Shown here: piece by piece, positions 29,101-44,100 of the stretch
How positions within the stretch are numbered: the first letter of the stretch is position 1
How the letters are laid out: every line of letters begins with the position of its first letter
Assembly: GCF_000003605.2 (NCBI RefSeq)
Contig: NW_003147276.1
Span: 358,118 to 422,117, forward strand
Source: Saccoglossus kowalevskii
Lineage: Eukaryota > Hemichordata > Enteropneusta > Harrimaniidae
Direction of reading: 5' to 3'
DNA length: 64,000 nt
The notes under the pieces: model-generated
Told to the model about the DNA's origin: nothing
Seen by the model: the letters and a program-made list of their open reading frames with translations, nothing else
Databases searched by the model: none
Made by a program: the position numbers and the translations under genes

Positions 29101-32100
29101 TTCAGCAACTTTCTCAGCAGCTACTTCAGGTTCTGAAAAAGATTAGAATTAATGAGATTTTTGATTTGATAATAACTCAACTCTCCAACAATTTTTATTC
29201 AAAGCAAGTAAATAGTAAGCAGCAATCATTAGAATCCAAATCCAATAATCATCTATATGGGCAAATATAAAAAATAAGGCAATTGTGACAATTACTCACC
29301 TGGTTTTTTAAGAGTGTTGACAATGTCAGATTCTGGACTAGGTTCACTCACACCAACAACATTTTCTGCACTCACACGGAACACATATTGTGTATCTGGT
29401 GCCAAGTTTTTCACAGAGTACGTTGTGGTCTTGTTGCTAGTTGTCAATACAGTCCAAGTGTTTGTGGTCACATCACACCTCTCAATGATGTATGATGTAA
29501 TGGGACTTCCGCCATCAGATGTTGGTGGCTCCCATGTCAGAGTCAATGTGGATGGAGTGATGTCAGAAACTTCTGGTTTACCTGGTGCAGAAGGTTTATC
29601 TGAAAGAAGAAACACAACTCATCAACTGGTTCTAACTGACGGTAGGCTGCTTGTCACTCAAATTTGTAGTCAGGAGACTTCAATAACTCAAATGTTTATT
29701 AGATTTTCAAATTTATTCTGGTCCTGACATGTAGTCATACTTATAGCAAGGTAGAAAATTTTCACTGGTCCATTTATATATAGTTCCCAATTGGACCATT
29801 TTCCGTTGACTGCGAAAATCGCACGTTATGCGTGAAATCGAACGTAAAAACAGGACAAACAAAGGTCATAGCGTCGTAGTGGCGTCAAACATCGCGTGGG
29901 ATTCGACAAACGCGAAGTATTTTGGGGGACATTTCCATGCATAATAATGTGCTGCCCACATTTCATGATAGGCAATTTCGATTAAGTAAGGGTATTCGGA
30001 AGCAATATTCCTCTGTCGAAGATCGGCCGGTCGTTGTGAGTTACGAAATAAAGAAATTCTAGTTCAAAATCTAATTGTTCGACTTTTGCGGCAGAGGTTC
30101 GACGCGTGTCTTTCATACATCTCGCAATTGTACGGAAAATCACCTATTGGTGAAATGCACAGCACATTTTTACCTTCCAGGGATCATACAACCCCACCTG
30201 CCATAAACAGGCACACATGGCTTAAGTGCCAAATATTCCATGTTGGGTTCTTAATTCCACAAAGGTAGTTCCTTGCCAAAGATACAACACCATGGCAGGT
30301 TTTTTTCTGAAATGGAGAACAGGGGCGCAGCGTCCTGATACTCTCGGCTGACACCCCCTTACCGAATTGCCAATTGCCTTACCGAAAGTCATAAATATAT
30401 TTCTTGAGCCGCACACTTCCGTGCTGCCGTACAACATGAAATCTTTCTCAAATATATTTTTCTCTCCAAAAACTACCCATCAACACCAAATAAACTAAAA
30501 TTACTGCAAAAATATTTCATTAGCAATAGATACACTGTTAAAACGGCGCAGAAACTTTCCGATATGGCGGTTCCCTGTTGATCCGCCATGTTGTTTTTGT
30601 GCTAGCTACTCTCTTTCCACTCCTCGTATGTGTGTGCTCCCTCTTGTTCATTTTTTCTAGAAAAACCCCTATGGTATAGCCGGGACCAAATTGACAACTA
30701 ACACACACCACCCAGCCACAGGATCATTCAAAAACTCACCATATACTGTAATTGTCAGTTTATGTTGATCCATCCCATGTTCATTTTCCACTTCCATTGA
30801 GAATTCACAAGAATCATCTGGCTGAATGTCTTCAATCGTTAAAATGGAATAGGTCTCTTTCACCTCAATAGCGTATCTACCTGTAGATTCTATCTCGTTC
30901 TTTCCCCGATACCAGAAAACATCTGGTTTGGGGATGCCACGGAAAGTACATTTGAGAGGGATAGTATGTCCACGTTTCACTGACATGTTAGCAGGCCCTT
31001 CTGTAATCTTTGCTGCCACTGTTGGGTAGAGAGAAGGCAGTTAAAGAGTTAAAAAGCTTTCATTGATGTCAGTTCATTTTGCCAGTAGAAATTAGTTGTG
31101 ATTTTAGATAGACTTGGTAACATGTCAGTGAGAGTTTGCATGCATAGGCCTGTACTAGTAGTTTAATTTTGCTGCAAGCTGCAGCCATTGAAGCACCCCA
31201 TCACCAGGCAACCACCATTTTAACAGGACTTGGGATTTAAGTGGAATAGTCTAGATGGCAGATTTTGAATATGGTGCAAATGGTTTCAACTCATGCAAGT
31301 AGCATTTCATCGTTTGAGTGCAGACAGAAACAAGAATCACACATGTGCACACATCACACACACAATGCAGATTAGATGTGCGGAAAAACAGCAGGCAGAA
31401 AAGCTTGATGGTGTTTAAATTATACAAAACAATTTGTTAACTATAAATTGGGCATTTTAATTTTCCTACAGATAAATTTCCATTAATTTTCTGAGAAACA
31501 GAAAATTTGTGTTGCAGCGAAAATTATATTGGTGTTCATTAGGCAATTACCAATAGACGGTCAGCATGACCTCCAAAATGTCACACACATCCATTTTAAG
31601 AATACAATTCACTATTAATGAGAATTCTCCATTATTTTACCTAAAAAATGAAAGCAGCTGTCATTTGTCGTTGAAGTTCAAGAATATTTAATGATAGCAA
31701 GGTATAATTTTGGAAATTATTGCTTTGATAGAGCATGAATGTCCCTATAAAGTACCAGGATGTGTGACCTTTAGGGGTCATACATAACACCAGGATGTGT
31801 GACCTTTAGGGGTCATACATAATACCAGGATGTGTGACCTTTAGGAGTCGTACATTGTACTAGGATGCGTGACCTTTAGGGGTTGTGTATAATGCCAATT
31901 GGTCATTGCCTAATAAACCCCAATTTTATTTTCACTGCTACACAAATTGTCTGTTTCTCGTAAAATTAATGGAAATTTATCTATAAAAATGAATGTTTGG
32001 TAACAGTACCGGCAGATATCACACTGCAGGGATGTCATAACAAGTTTCCAAAACTTTAATATCCACGAATCTATCAAATTATTAATAATATATGCCATGC

Positions 32101-35100
32101 AAAACAAGCTATGTGCCAAAGTGCAGAGAGAATGTTTTAGGTACATAATGCATAAATAAACAGTAGATTAGTTAATGTATTAAAGACAAAAAGATCTTCA
32201 ACCTTGTCCACCCCTACATGTATTTGAATGGCTAAGCCCCTATGTTGACAAATATAGGGTTATACGAAAGTGTGAGGGTGAACATGTTGAAGCAAATACA
32301 AAAGCGGTTCCAAAATAGTACATGTACAACCAAAAGATTTTACTACAAGGGTGACAGCATATTGATAACAGGCGCGGGAGATTGGAAGTTTCAGGTATAT
32401 TGGAATAAATTATGAGCATGCAAGACTGAAACATTATGAAGAATCTGAAGGTGAAAGGTGAACTGGCAAAGCAGAATCATGTGAAATGGTCAATATGTCA
32501 CTACAATTGCATGTCAATCTTCCATGAAAAATGTACAGGATTCAATGCAAGCAATTCAGTTCACATTAACAACATTTATTTCAAACTAAAAAAAGTTATA
32601 TCCAGTAATTGCTCAAAAAAAAAAATTGAAGCTAAAGATGGATAGTTTAGGGATCAATGCACTTAAATTAGCATGGATAAGTTTGCTATAATTCCAGATA
32701 AAAAGAATGCAAAAGCAAAGCATAAAATAAGAAAAGACTACAAAAAATTACTGCTTGCCAAGCCAATACTAATCTCTACAGATGATATATAATAATTTAC
32801 TTGATTATAGTACATCTAAGGCATATATAATTCATATTTATGTTGAGTTATTAGTTCCTGAATAGTGCCAAATTCAAAATTAGAATTCAATATTTGTAAG
32901 AATGTTACATAAACATCATAATTTACAATCATAGCTGTAACAACAAGTCTTTTATTAATTGGCAAACTCGGCATTTTAAAATAAAATCATTCCACTTTTA
33001 TATGCTAGGCATATACAAATTTATATGCTCAAACACAAATTCAATTTCTTCAAATCACAAGCATAAACAGTTCCGAAATTAAAAGTAACGATTATCCTTC
33101 AAAAGGTAGAGTGTGTTTTTTTTTCAGGAACATGTAATTATAAAAATATTTTATAGAAGCTGCGATTTGGATCAACTGGATGAAGATAAACCATACCTGG
33201 GAAGAAGCAAAAAAAGAACCAGAAAGGGTATAAGCAGCGAGCTGAAAATGAGAAGAATATAGTGCAGCAGCTGTTGGCAAGACTATGCCACTGAAGTTCT
33301 ATTTACAAAATAATGAAAAACAAGACAGCAAGACTAACCTTGTAAGATGAGTTCAGCAGATGTTGATGCTTCTCCCACTTTGTTGGTTGCTTTACAGGTG
33401 TAGGTAGTAATATCATCCAAACCAAGATTATGCAAAGTTAGCATACAAACTCCATCATCGGTGTACTCAATCACTGTGCGGGCAGTTATCTTGACTTTAG
33501 CTTTTTTCTTGAACCACTGCACATCTGGTCTTGGTAAACCAGTGACTTTACACTTCATAGTGACACTAGTTCCTTCAAAGGCATTGGCTGGTTCAAGTTC
33601 CTGCACAAACACAGGTGGTTCTTGTAGAATTGTGATAGTGCACACAGCTTTGTCCTCACCTAGATCGTTAGTTGCTTTGCACGTGTATTTGACCACAGTC
33701 CTTTTGTTTCAATTCATTGACAATAAAACTGTGTTCATCTTTTTCATCGTCATAACTGACATTATACTCGGCTCCTTGTTGGCAGTGTTTCCATCCTTTA
33801 AACCATCCAATGGTGGGGTCTGGATTTCCAGTCACTCGACATCTCATTTCCGCAGGAACACCTTTTTAAACAAAAAAAGTTCACATTATTGTAACAAGAA
33901 ACACATTGTATATCTCCAGTACTATGCCGAAAAGAAATGACTCTTTAATTTTGCTCTCTAAGACCATTACTGAAGCTTTACCAGGGTCTTGGGGATATCA
34001 TGTGGAATATTTGATGATCTGAATAGCAATTAATTGCGGAAAATAGTTGCTATTTCACATGGATGTGTCTTTTATTCTGAATTAATAGAAAGGATGGTGA
34101 TTTTGATTACATTATCAAGAGCATGGCACAGACATCACATGTCATCTAAACACATTCACATGCAAATATGAAATATATTGTTTACTGCATATACACTTTG
34201 GACTTTACACTAGCTCTGTATTGTGTACGTGGCAAAAAAATATTGTATCATATCTTACACTTATCTGATATTATCAAAAAGAGTTGCAAAATAAAGAGAG
34301 ACTCACCTTCAGGAGCTGAAATATCATTTGGTTTCACAATGAACATTGGTGGCCTCAAAGCAACTGTAAACAAATCCAATAAATCCAATGTTATGATTGT
34401 AATAACACGGTTAATCATGTGCAAATTAAGAAAACATAAAAGTTAATAATTAATCAGACTACATGTAATAAGCCATGAAAAAAAGATGTCTTCTACATGA
34501 GCTAAATATATTAAGATAATAAATAAAACTTTCAAAATTGAAACATACCTTCCACAATAAGTTGAGCTTTAGTAATGGCTTCCCCGACAACATTAGTAGC
34601 TTTACAGGTGTACATGTTTGCATCTCCAACACTGGCAATCTTGATAACCAAGACACATACACCACTATCACTGTACTCAATCCTAACATTTTCTCTCTCT
34701 TCAATCTCAACACCTTCAAGATACCATTTCACTTCTGGATGAGGTCTTCCAATAACTTGGCATTCAAAGTGTACCATCTTTCCTTCAGTAACAGTTATGG
34801 TTTGTAGTTCCTTGGTGAACACAGGGGCTTCTTTAGCAGGTTCAATAATGACCTCAGCTCTTGTGACTGCTTCACCTGCAGGATTAACAGCTTTACACAT
34901 GTACTCAGCTTCATCCTCAGCAGTAGTGTGTTCAATGTCCAAAGTAGACTCCATTTCTTTGGGGCAGCCAATTCTAAGGTGATCATCTGCAGCAACCTCC
35001 ACATCATCTTGATACCAGGTCATAGTTGGCAGCGGTTCTCCTTTAACCTCAACATCCAGATGCAGCTGACAGCCTTCTTCCACTGTGATAGGGACCAACT

Positions 35101-38100
35101 CCTTCACGAAAACAGGAGGGGTCAAGTCAAGAACTTCTTCAACCTTTTCTTCCACAACTGGTTTCACCTCTTCCTCAACCTCAGGTTTCATTTCCTCCGC
35201 TGGTATTTCTACTGCAAAATCAACAGTGTCAAATTTATCTTCTGGCTTTTCTTCCTCAATTTCTTTCTTGAGAGTAAACTCAACCTCTTCCTCAGGAACA
35301 TCAACCTCAACTTTCACAGGCTGAACTTTCAATGTAACCTCAAGTTGTTCATCAACAGGTGCTTCGACTGCCATCTCAGTTTTCACAGTCACTTCTTCCT
35401 TAACAACTTCGTCTAACGCAGGAAGAGCTTCTGCAACTGGTGTCTCATCTTCAACTGCAATCTCAGTTTCTACAGTTACTTCTTCCTTCATAACTTCTTC
35501 CATAACTGGAACTGCTGCTTCAATTGGGGCTTCTTCTTCAACAAACTCAACGACCTCTTCCACTATAGGCTCAGGTTCTGGGACTGGTTCTGAAATACAA
35601 AATATTAACAATGTAAATATCTCACACTGTCAATGCTTAAATAATTATTAATAATAATAAATAATTTGTGATCAATTGCTCTCTTATATGATGAAAGTCA
35701 GAGATTCATAGATGTCTTCAAGCAGCATTTCCAATGATAATACAAAGCATTAAGATCATTACATATTTTTTAACAATGTCAGACCAATGCAACATGATAT
35801 AAACCAAGAACAATACTGTTCATAAACAAATATTTAGCAATGTTAGGTTGATTATTAACACATCACTCCATGCTACTTACCAGGTGTTGTTGGCTTTTCA
35901 ATTAGTGTAACTGTAAAACTAGCTTTTTCTTCACCCAAGTCATTTGTAGCTTTACACACATATTTACCACCATCTTTAGGTTTGCTCTCTTTAATAATAA
36001 AGATGTGTTCATTGGTGTCTTTATCAAAAGTCACAGTGTATTCATTGCCTTCTTGACAGTGTTTCCATCCTTTGAACCAGCTCACAGTTGGAGTTGGGAT
36101 GCCATGGACTTTGCAGCGAATCTCAGCAGGATAAGCTATATAACAATCAAATAACATAATATCATTATAGGTAGGTTTGAAAATGAAATGACACAAATGG
36201 TACTTATGCTTATAAGTAATCTACTTGTCTATGATCAAAGCTACTTTTCAATAATCAAATCATTTTTTTATAATAATCATAGAAGATAAACTCACTTTTG
36301 ACAGCTTCTTTGTCTTCAGGTTTAATGACGAATGTTGGTGGGCATTTAGCAGCTGAAGTAAAAAAAAAAACAAGTAAATAAGATAACCTGATTGTGATAG
36401 AAACTTTAAATAGTTAACTGAATTAAGCATGGGAACTTATTCATATTTAACAATCAATGTTACTAATAAATAACTTACGCAGAACAAACAGTTCAGCTCT
36501 GCAGGTTTCAGATCCTACTTTATTCACAGCCTTCACTTCAAATTCTCCTTCATCATCCATACTGACTTCCACAATTTTCAAAGTACAGATGCCACTCTCA
36601 CTGTATTCTACCACATAATGGTCATTTTCATCGATTTGGACACCATCCAAATACCATGTCACTTCTGGTCTTGGAGATCCTGTCACTTCACATTCGAATA
36701 CAACACGTTGTCGTTCTTCAACTTCTTGTTCTTCAATTTTTCTGACAAACACTGGTGGTTCAAGAGCTTTTTCAATCTCAATGGCTTCTTTTCTGGCTTG
36801 GAAACCTCTGAATGCAGCTTGAATCTGAACAGCAGCTTTTTCAACATCTTTGTCTTCTAAATCAATGTCAATAACTTCCTCTTCATCTCCAACTGGTGCT
36901 TCAATCAAATCAGCCTCTACTAAAGTTGGTTTGGGTTTCTCTTCTGGTGTCAGCTCCAGTTTAAAGCTTACTTCCTCTGATGGCCCTTCAAATTCTACTT
37001 CAGCAGAGGTAACNNNNNNNNNNNNNNNNNNNNNNNNNNNNNNNNNNNNNNNNNNNNNNNNNNNNNNNNNNNNNNNNNNNNNNNNNNNNNNNNNNNNNNN
37101 NNNNNNNNNNNNNNNNNNNNNNNNNNNNNNNNNNNNNNNNNNNNNNNNNNNNNNNNNNNNNNNNNNNNNNNNNNNNNNNNNNNNNNNNNNNNNNNNNNNN
37201 NNNNNNNNNNNNNNNNNNNNNNNNNNNNNNNNNNNNNNNNNNNNNNNNNNNNNNNNNNNNNNNNNNNNNNNNNNNNNNNNNNNNNNNNNNNNNNNNNNNN
37301 NNNNNNNNNNNNNNNNNNNNNNNNNNNNNNNNNNNNNNNNNNNNNNNNNNNNNNNNNNNNNNNNNNNNNNNNNNNNNNNNNNNNNNNNNNNNNNNNNNNN
37401 NNNNNNNNNNNNNNNNNNNNNNNNNNNNNNNNNNNNNNNNNNNNNNNNNNNNNNNNNNNNNNNNNNNNNNNNNNNNNNNNNNNNNNNNNNNNNNNNNNNN
37501 NNNNNNNNNNNNNNNNNNNNNNNNNNNNNNNNNNNNNNNTCTCCCACATCTTTCTTGATCTCAAATGACACCTCCTCCATTTGCTGTTGATCAATGGAGA
37601 CATCAAATTCAGCTCTGGCTGGCTTCATCTTCATTTCGATCTCAACTTTCTCTTCACTGACTGGTTCTACCTTCAATTCAGCATCTACCACAGCTGGTTT
37701 GGGCTTTTCTTCTGGTGTCAGTTCCAGTTGAAAGCTTACTTCCTCAGATGGTCTTTCAAAGTCTACTTCAGCTGATGTTACCTGTGGTTCTTCTACACTT
37801 TTCTTGATCTCAAATGACACTTCTTCCATTTGCTGTTGCTCAATGGAAAGCTCAAATTCAGCTTTTGCTGGCTTCATCTCCACTTCAACCTCTACTTTCT
37901 CTTCACGTACTGGTTCTTCTACAGGTACTTCAACCTCAAGTCTAACCTCTTCCTGAATTACAGGTTCTTCTTCAACAGGTTTGGTAATTTCAACTGGCAT
38001 AATTTCTTCCACAGGTTCTGGCCCTTGTACAGGTTCTATAGAAAAGTAATATTATGTGATATGTATGAAAAGCTCAAAACAATACACAGTAAATACACTG

Positions 38101-41100
38101 TAACATTCAGTAAAGCATTTGTGAACATACATTACAATGATATGTCAAATAGTTGATGTGGCCTTAACAATGTGTTATAACCTCCAAGATGAATAGTCAA
38201 AGTTTAAATTATTTACAACTTACAAAAAACATTTACTTACTGAATTGTCATAGTAAGCATTCTAACTGGTTTTAACAAATATTGTGATGATGGTATATGA
38301 TTGGTTATTCTGTTGAGCTTACTTTACACATCATCAAGTATTTAGGCGTATAAAACTAACTTTAATCTATGACATATAATTCCATTCTACTTACCAGGTG
38401 TTGTTGGCTTTTCAATTAGTGTAACTGTAAAACTAGCTCTTTCTTCTCCCAAGTCATTTGTAGCTTTGCACACATATTTACCACCATCTTTAGGTTTGCT
38501 CTCTTTAATAATAAAGATGTGTTCATTGGTGTCTTTATCAAAAGTCACAGTGTATTCATTGCCTTCTTGACAGTGTTTCCATCCTTTGAACCAGCTCACA
38601 GTTGGAGTTGGGATGCCATGGACTTTGCAGCGAATTTCAGCAGGATAAGCTGTAGAATGAGAAAGTTCCAGTAAAATCATACTCAGGCAGTTCAGGATAG
38701 CATCACCCTCCACTGAGCACCAGCCGATACAATTACCATACTGCCTCCATGCATACTTTGAAGTGTTCTCGTGATAACTTCATTTTATTGCAAGTTTTGA
38801 AAAGCAACCAAAAGACAAAAAATAATCCTATGTATTGTAATACATCGACTCCATAAAGATTTCACACAATGCAAACACTTTGTCAATATTATAGTGATGA
38901 ACTAAGTTCAACAGCATGATTGTGTGTTTCTAGTGAAAACAGAGATTTCAATGTTCAGTATATCTCACTTATACACAATAAATTAACCAAATTAACCAAT
39001 GCATAGTATAGTATACTGACCTTTGACAGCTTCTTTGTCTTCAGGTTTAATGACAAATGTTGGTGGACATTTAGCAGCTAAAATATAATTATAAGCATAT
39101 GAGACATAAACACATGTAAGTTGTTGAAAACCAATAATTTAAAATTGTCAGGGAAATGTCCTAATCATGAAAATTGTTTCTTTTAACACCTTATTTATAC
39201 TTCAATAATACTAATAAACAACTTACGTAGTACAAACAGTTCAGCTCTGCAGGTTTCAGATCCTACTTTATTCACAGCCTTCACTTCAAATTCTCCTTCA
39301 TCGTCCATACTGACTTCTACAATTTTCAAAGTACAGATGCCACTCTCACTGTATTCTACCACATAATGGTCATCTTCATCTATTTGGACACCATCCAAAT
39401 ACCATGTCACTTCTGGTCTTGGAGATCCTGTCACTTCACATTTGAATACAACACGTTGGCGCTCTTCAACTTCTTGTTCATCAATCTTTCTGACAAACAC
39501 TGGTGGTTCAAGTGCCTTTTCAATCTCGATGGCTTCTTTTCTAGCTTGGAAACCTCTGAATGCAGCTTGAATCTGAACAGCAGCTTTTTCAACATCTTTG
39601 TCTTCTAAATCAATGTCAATAACTTCTTCTTCATCTCCAACTGGTGCTTCAATCAAATCAGCCTCTACTAAAGTTGGTTTGGGTTTCTCTTCTGGTGTCA
39701 GCTCCAGTTCAAAGCTTACTTCCTCTGATGGCCTATCAAATGCAACTTCAGCAGAGGTAACTTGTGGTTCTCCCACGTCTTTCTTGATCTCAAATGAAAC
39801 CTCTTCCATTTGGTGTTGGTCAATGGATACATCAAATTCAGCTCTTGCTGGCTTCACCTGCATTTCAACCTCAACTTTTTCTTCACTGACTGGCTCTACC
39901 TTCAATTCAGCATCTACCACATATGGTTTTGGCTTTTCTTCTGGTGTCAGCTCCAGTTGAAAGCTTACTTCCTCGGAGGGTCTTACAAATTCGACTTCAG
40001 CAGACGTAACCTGTGGCTCTTCTATGTCTTTCTTGATCTCAAATGACACCTCTTCCATTTGCTGTTGCTCAATGGAAACCTCAAATTCAGCTCTGGCTGG
40101 CTTCATCTCCACTTCAACCTCTACTTTCTCTTCACTGACTGGTTCTTCTACAGGTACTTCAACCTCAAGTCTAACCTCTTCCTGAATTACAGGTTCTTCT
40201 TCAACAGGTTTGGTAATTTCAACTGGCATAATTTCTTCATCTATTTCACAAACTTCTTCTACTGGTTCTGGCTCTGGTACAGGTTCTGTAGTAAAAAAAT
40301 GTTCTATTACATGTATGAAAACAGAGAGCACAGTAAAGGGAGAAAAACATTCAAATCAATAATTGTGATCATACATTAGGATGATGTATCGAATATTTAA
40401 TTTATTCTTCAGGTACCCTTAACAGTGGGTTGATTCAACAAGATGAAAACTAAATTGTGGCAGTTTACAAGAACTTCATTGATTGTGGCTTAGACTGAAA
40501 TGTGATCACTTTTTTTTCAAACAAACAAACAAACAAACAAACATGACATATCTTCCTTGCTGTATGCCTTTAATCTTTCACCAACTGAATCTTTAGTTAT
40601 TAGCTGTTTTATAACCTGTCTCTCAGTTGTTTGTTTCTTTGTTTTACTTCACATATTGCGAAGGATGTCAAGATGTTGTTTCTACTTACATATCAACATG
40701 TTTTTTTTTTATAAAAACAAACTTAATTCAATAACATATTATATAAGGTGACTCACCAGGTGTCGGTGGTTTCTCAATTAGTGTAACTGTAAAACTGGAT
40801 TTTTCTTCTCCCAAGTCATTTGTGGCTTTACACACATATTTACCGGCATCTTTAGGTTTGCTTTCTTTGATAATAAAGATGTGTTCATTGGTGTCTTTAT
40901 CAAAAGTCACAGTGTATTCATTGCCTTCTTGACAGTGTTTCCATCCTTTGAACCAGCTCACAGTTGGAGTTGGGATGCCATGAACTTTGCAGCGAATTTC
41001 AGCAGGATAAGCTATAGGACAAGAAAATGCAATAACATATAATTTTCAACAGGTTTGAAAAGCTGCAAATGACAAACAACCGACATTACAATTGAAATTG

Positions 41101-44100
41101 ATGCCTTAGTAATTAATTATTAGGTCATTCACATTACTGAAAGCGGTAAAAACAATGTTTTCAATAGCAAGAATAGTAAAAAAAAAAGTACTATGGTCAC
41201 AATTTGCCATGAGGTTACTCATCAAACAAACATTGGCATGGCAAACACTAGTATATTCGCCTATGTCTAAGTAAATGACGTATACGTTATAACTGATAAC
41301 TTTCAAAGAATGTCTGAATCACATTTTTTATCCCTGCTGCTACCTTAAATTAATCAAAGACCAGCACAATAAACTCACCTTTCACAGCTTCTTTGTCTTC
41401 AGGTTTAATGACAAATTTTGGTGGACATTTTGCAGCTGAAATAAAATAACAAGTATATAAGATGTACATAAGTTGATAGACAAGTCCTTGTCAATGACAT
41501 ATTCCCCATTTATATATTTGGCTGAATTAGTATTCGAATATACCATTGTTTCAATACAATTGGCCCTGGGATGCCTGAGAATGACTGCTGATATGTTAAA
41601 ATATAGTGATTTGAGTATTTTTTTGGACAAAAATGGTGGCCACTCAAACTGAACAAAATTATTTACACCACAATTTTTGTCTTAACTTTGCACACACAAA
41701 AAAAAAGTGAAAGTGTATCTGAGAAACAGGTAGCACGGACAAAAGTTTGTTTTGGATCTAAAAAAATAGCGAGTCAGTCAAATGTAAATATAACCCAAAA
41801 CAAAGGACATCCATATGTATGTTATTTTAGACTTGCTTTTGTACCACGTTCAACAAAATCCTTTGAGTTTTCTGAAAAATTATGTTGAATAGAAGCATGC
41901 ACTGCCAATGTGTTTTACATGACAGGTCCAATAAGGACTAAAAAGCAAGAATTTAAACTGTTGAGAATTAAACAAATCAAGATAATTGATTTTGGTACAC
42001 TAATTATTTTTCACTTCAATAGTACAAAAAACAACTTACGTAGTACAAATAGTTCAGCTCTGCACACATCAGATCCTACTTTATTCACAGCCTTCACTTC
42101 AAATTCTCCTTCATCGTCCATACTGACTTCTACAATTTTCAAAGTACAGATGCCACTCTCACTGTATTCCACCACATAATGGTCATCTTCATCGATTTGG
42201 ACACCATCCAAATACCATGTCACTTCTGGTCTTGGAGATCCTGTCACTTCACATTCGAATACAACACGTTGTCGTTCTTCAACTTCTTGTTCTTCAATTT
42301 TTCTGACGAACACTGGTGGTTCAAGAGCTTTTTCAATCTCAATGGCTTCTTTTCTGGCTTGGAAACCTCTGAATGCAGCTTGAATCTGAACAGCAGCTTT
42401 TTCAACATCTTTATCTTCTAAATCAATGTCAATAACTTCCTCTTCATCTCCAACTGGTGCTTCAATCAAATCAGCCTCTGCTAAAGTTGGTTTGGGTTTC
42501 TCTTCTGGTGTCAGCTCCAGTTCAAAGCTTACTGCTTCTGATGGTCTTTCAAATTCTACTTCAGCAGATGTAACCTGTGGCTCTTTTACATCTTTCTTGA
42601 TTTCAAATGACACCTCTTCCAGTGACTGTTGATCAATGGATACCTCAAATTCAGCTTTGGCTGGCTTCATCTTCATTTCAATCTCAACTTTCTCTTCACT
42701 GACTGGTTCCACCTTCAATTCAGCCTCTACCACAACTGGTTTGGGTTTTTCATCTGGTGTCAGCTCCAATTCAAAGCTTACTTCCTCAGATGGTCTTACA
42801 AATTCGACTTCAGCTGATGTAACCTGTGGCTCTTCTATGTCTTTCTTGATCTCAAATGACACCTCTTCCATTTGCTGTTGGTCAATGGAAACCTCAAATT
42901 CTGCTCTGGCTGGCTTCATCTCCACTTCAAAATCTACTTTCTCTTCACTGACTGGTTCTTCCACAGGTACTTCATCTTCAAGTGTAATCTCTTCCTGGAT
43001 TACAGGTTCTTCTTCAACAGGTCTGGCAATTTCAACTTTCATCACTTCTTCAACTAGTTCCAAAACTTCTTCTACAGGTTCCGGCTCTTGTACAGGTTCT
43101 GCAGAAGACATTGGCAGAATATCAAGTAGTGTTATGAAAGTTAAAACAAAATCAGGATGCAAAACTAAACAAAGAATATACTTGTTAAGACAACCTCATA
43201 ACATATTGAAGCAATACTGAATTCATACAAAACAACTTTCAGAAAATCTAAAAGTCAAATGAAGGAATAAATCAAATACCAGGTATCTTACCAGGTGTAG
43301 GTGGTTTCTCAATTAGTGTCACTGTAAAACTAGCTTTCTCTTCTCCCAAATCATTTGTAGCTTTACACACATATTTACCACCATCTTTAGGTTTGCTCTC
43401 TTTGATAATAAAGATGTGTTCATTGGTGTCTTTATCAAAGGTCACAGTGTATTCATTGCCTTCTTGACAGTGTTTCCATCCTTTGAACCAGCTCACAGTT
43501 GGAGTTGGGATGCCATGGACTTTGCAGCGAATTTCAGCAGGATAAGCTATATAACAATTAAATAACATAATATCATTATAGGTAGGTTTCAAATGAAATG
43601 ACACAAAATGTAGAGAACTTATGCATCTCTATTAAGGAACATGATTATAAGTAATCTACTTGTCTATGATCAAATCTACTTGTCAATGATCAAATGGATT
43701 TGTTTATAGTAATTACATAAGATAAACTCACCTTTGACAGCTTCTTTGTCTTCAGGTTTAATGACGAATGTTGGTGGGCATTTAGCAGCTGAAGTAAAAA
43801 AAACAAGTAAATAAGATATACTGATTGTGATAGATAACTTAAATAGTGAACTGAACTAAGCATGGGAACTTATCCATATTTAACAATCAATAATACTAAT
43901 AAATAACTTACGCAGTACAAACAGTTCAGCTCTGCAGGTTTCAGATCCTACTTTATTCACAGCCTTCACTTCAAATTCTCCTTCATCGTCCATACTGACT
44001 TCTACAATTTTCAAAGTACAGATGCCACTCTCACTGTATTCTACCACATAATGGTCATCTTCATCGATTTGGACACCATCCAAATACCATGTCACTTCTG

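Larger units (their letters stand above)
31019..33338. other. Intron 34/35
   Basis: 2320 bp containing the 88-bp-TIR element; the remainder shows no exon I can support. Confidence 0.6.

Noticed and set aside
30086-30437. Small ORFs on both strands in the CpG-rich block
   Set aside because: No domain, no splice-site support, and composition alone can account for the open frames.
31754-31893. CRISPR-like repeat
   Set aside because: The 35-bp units are contiguous without spacers and lie within a transposon-like element in an animal intron.
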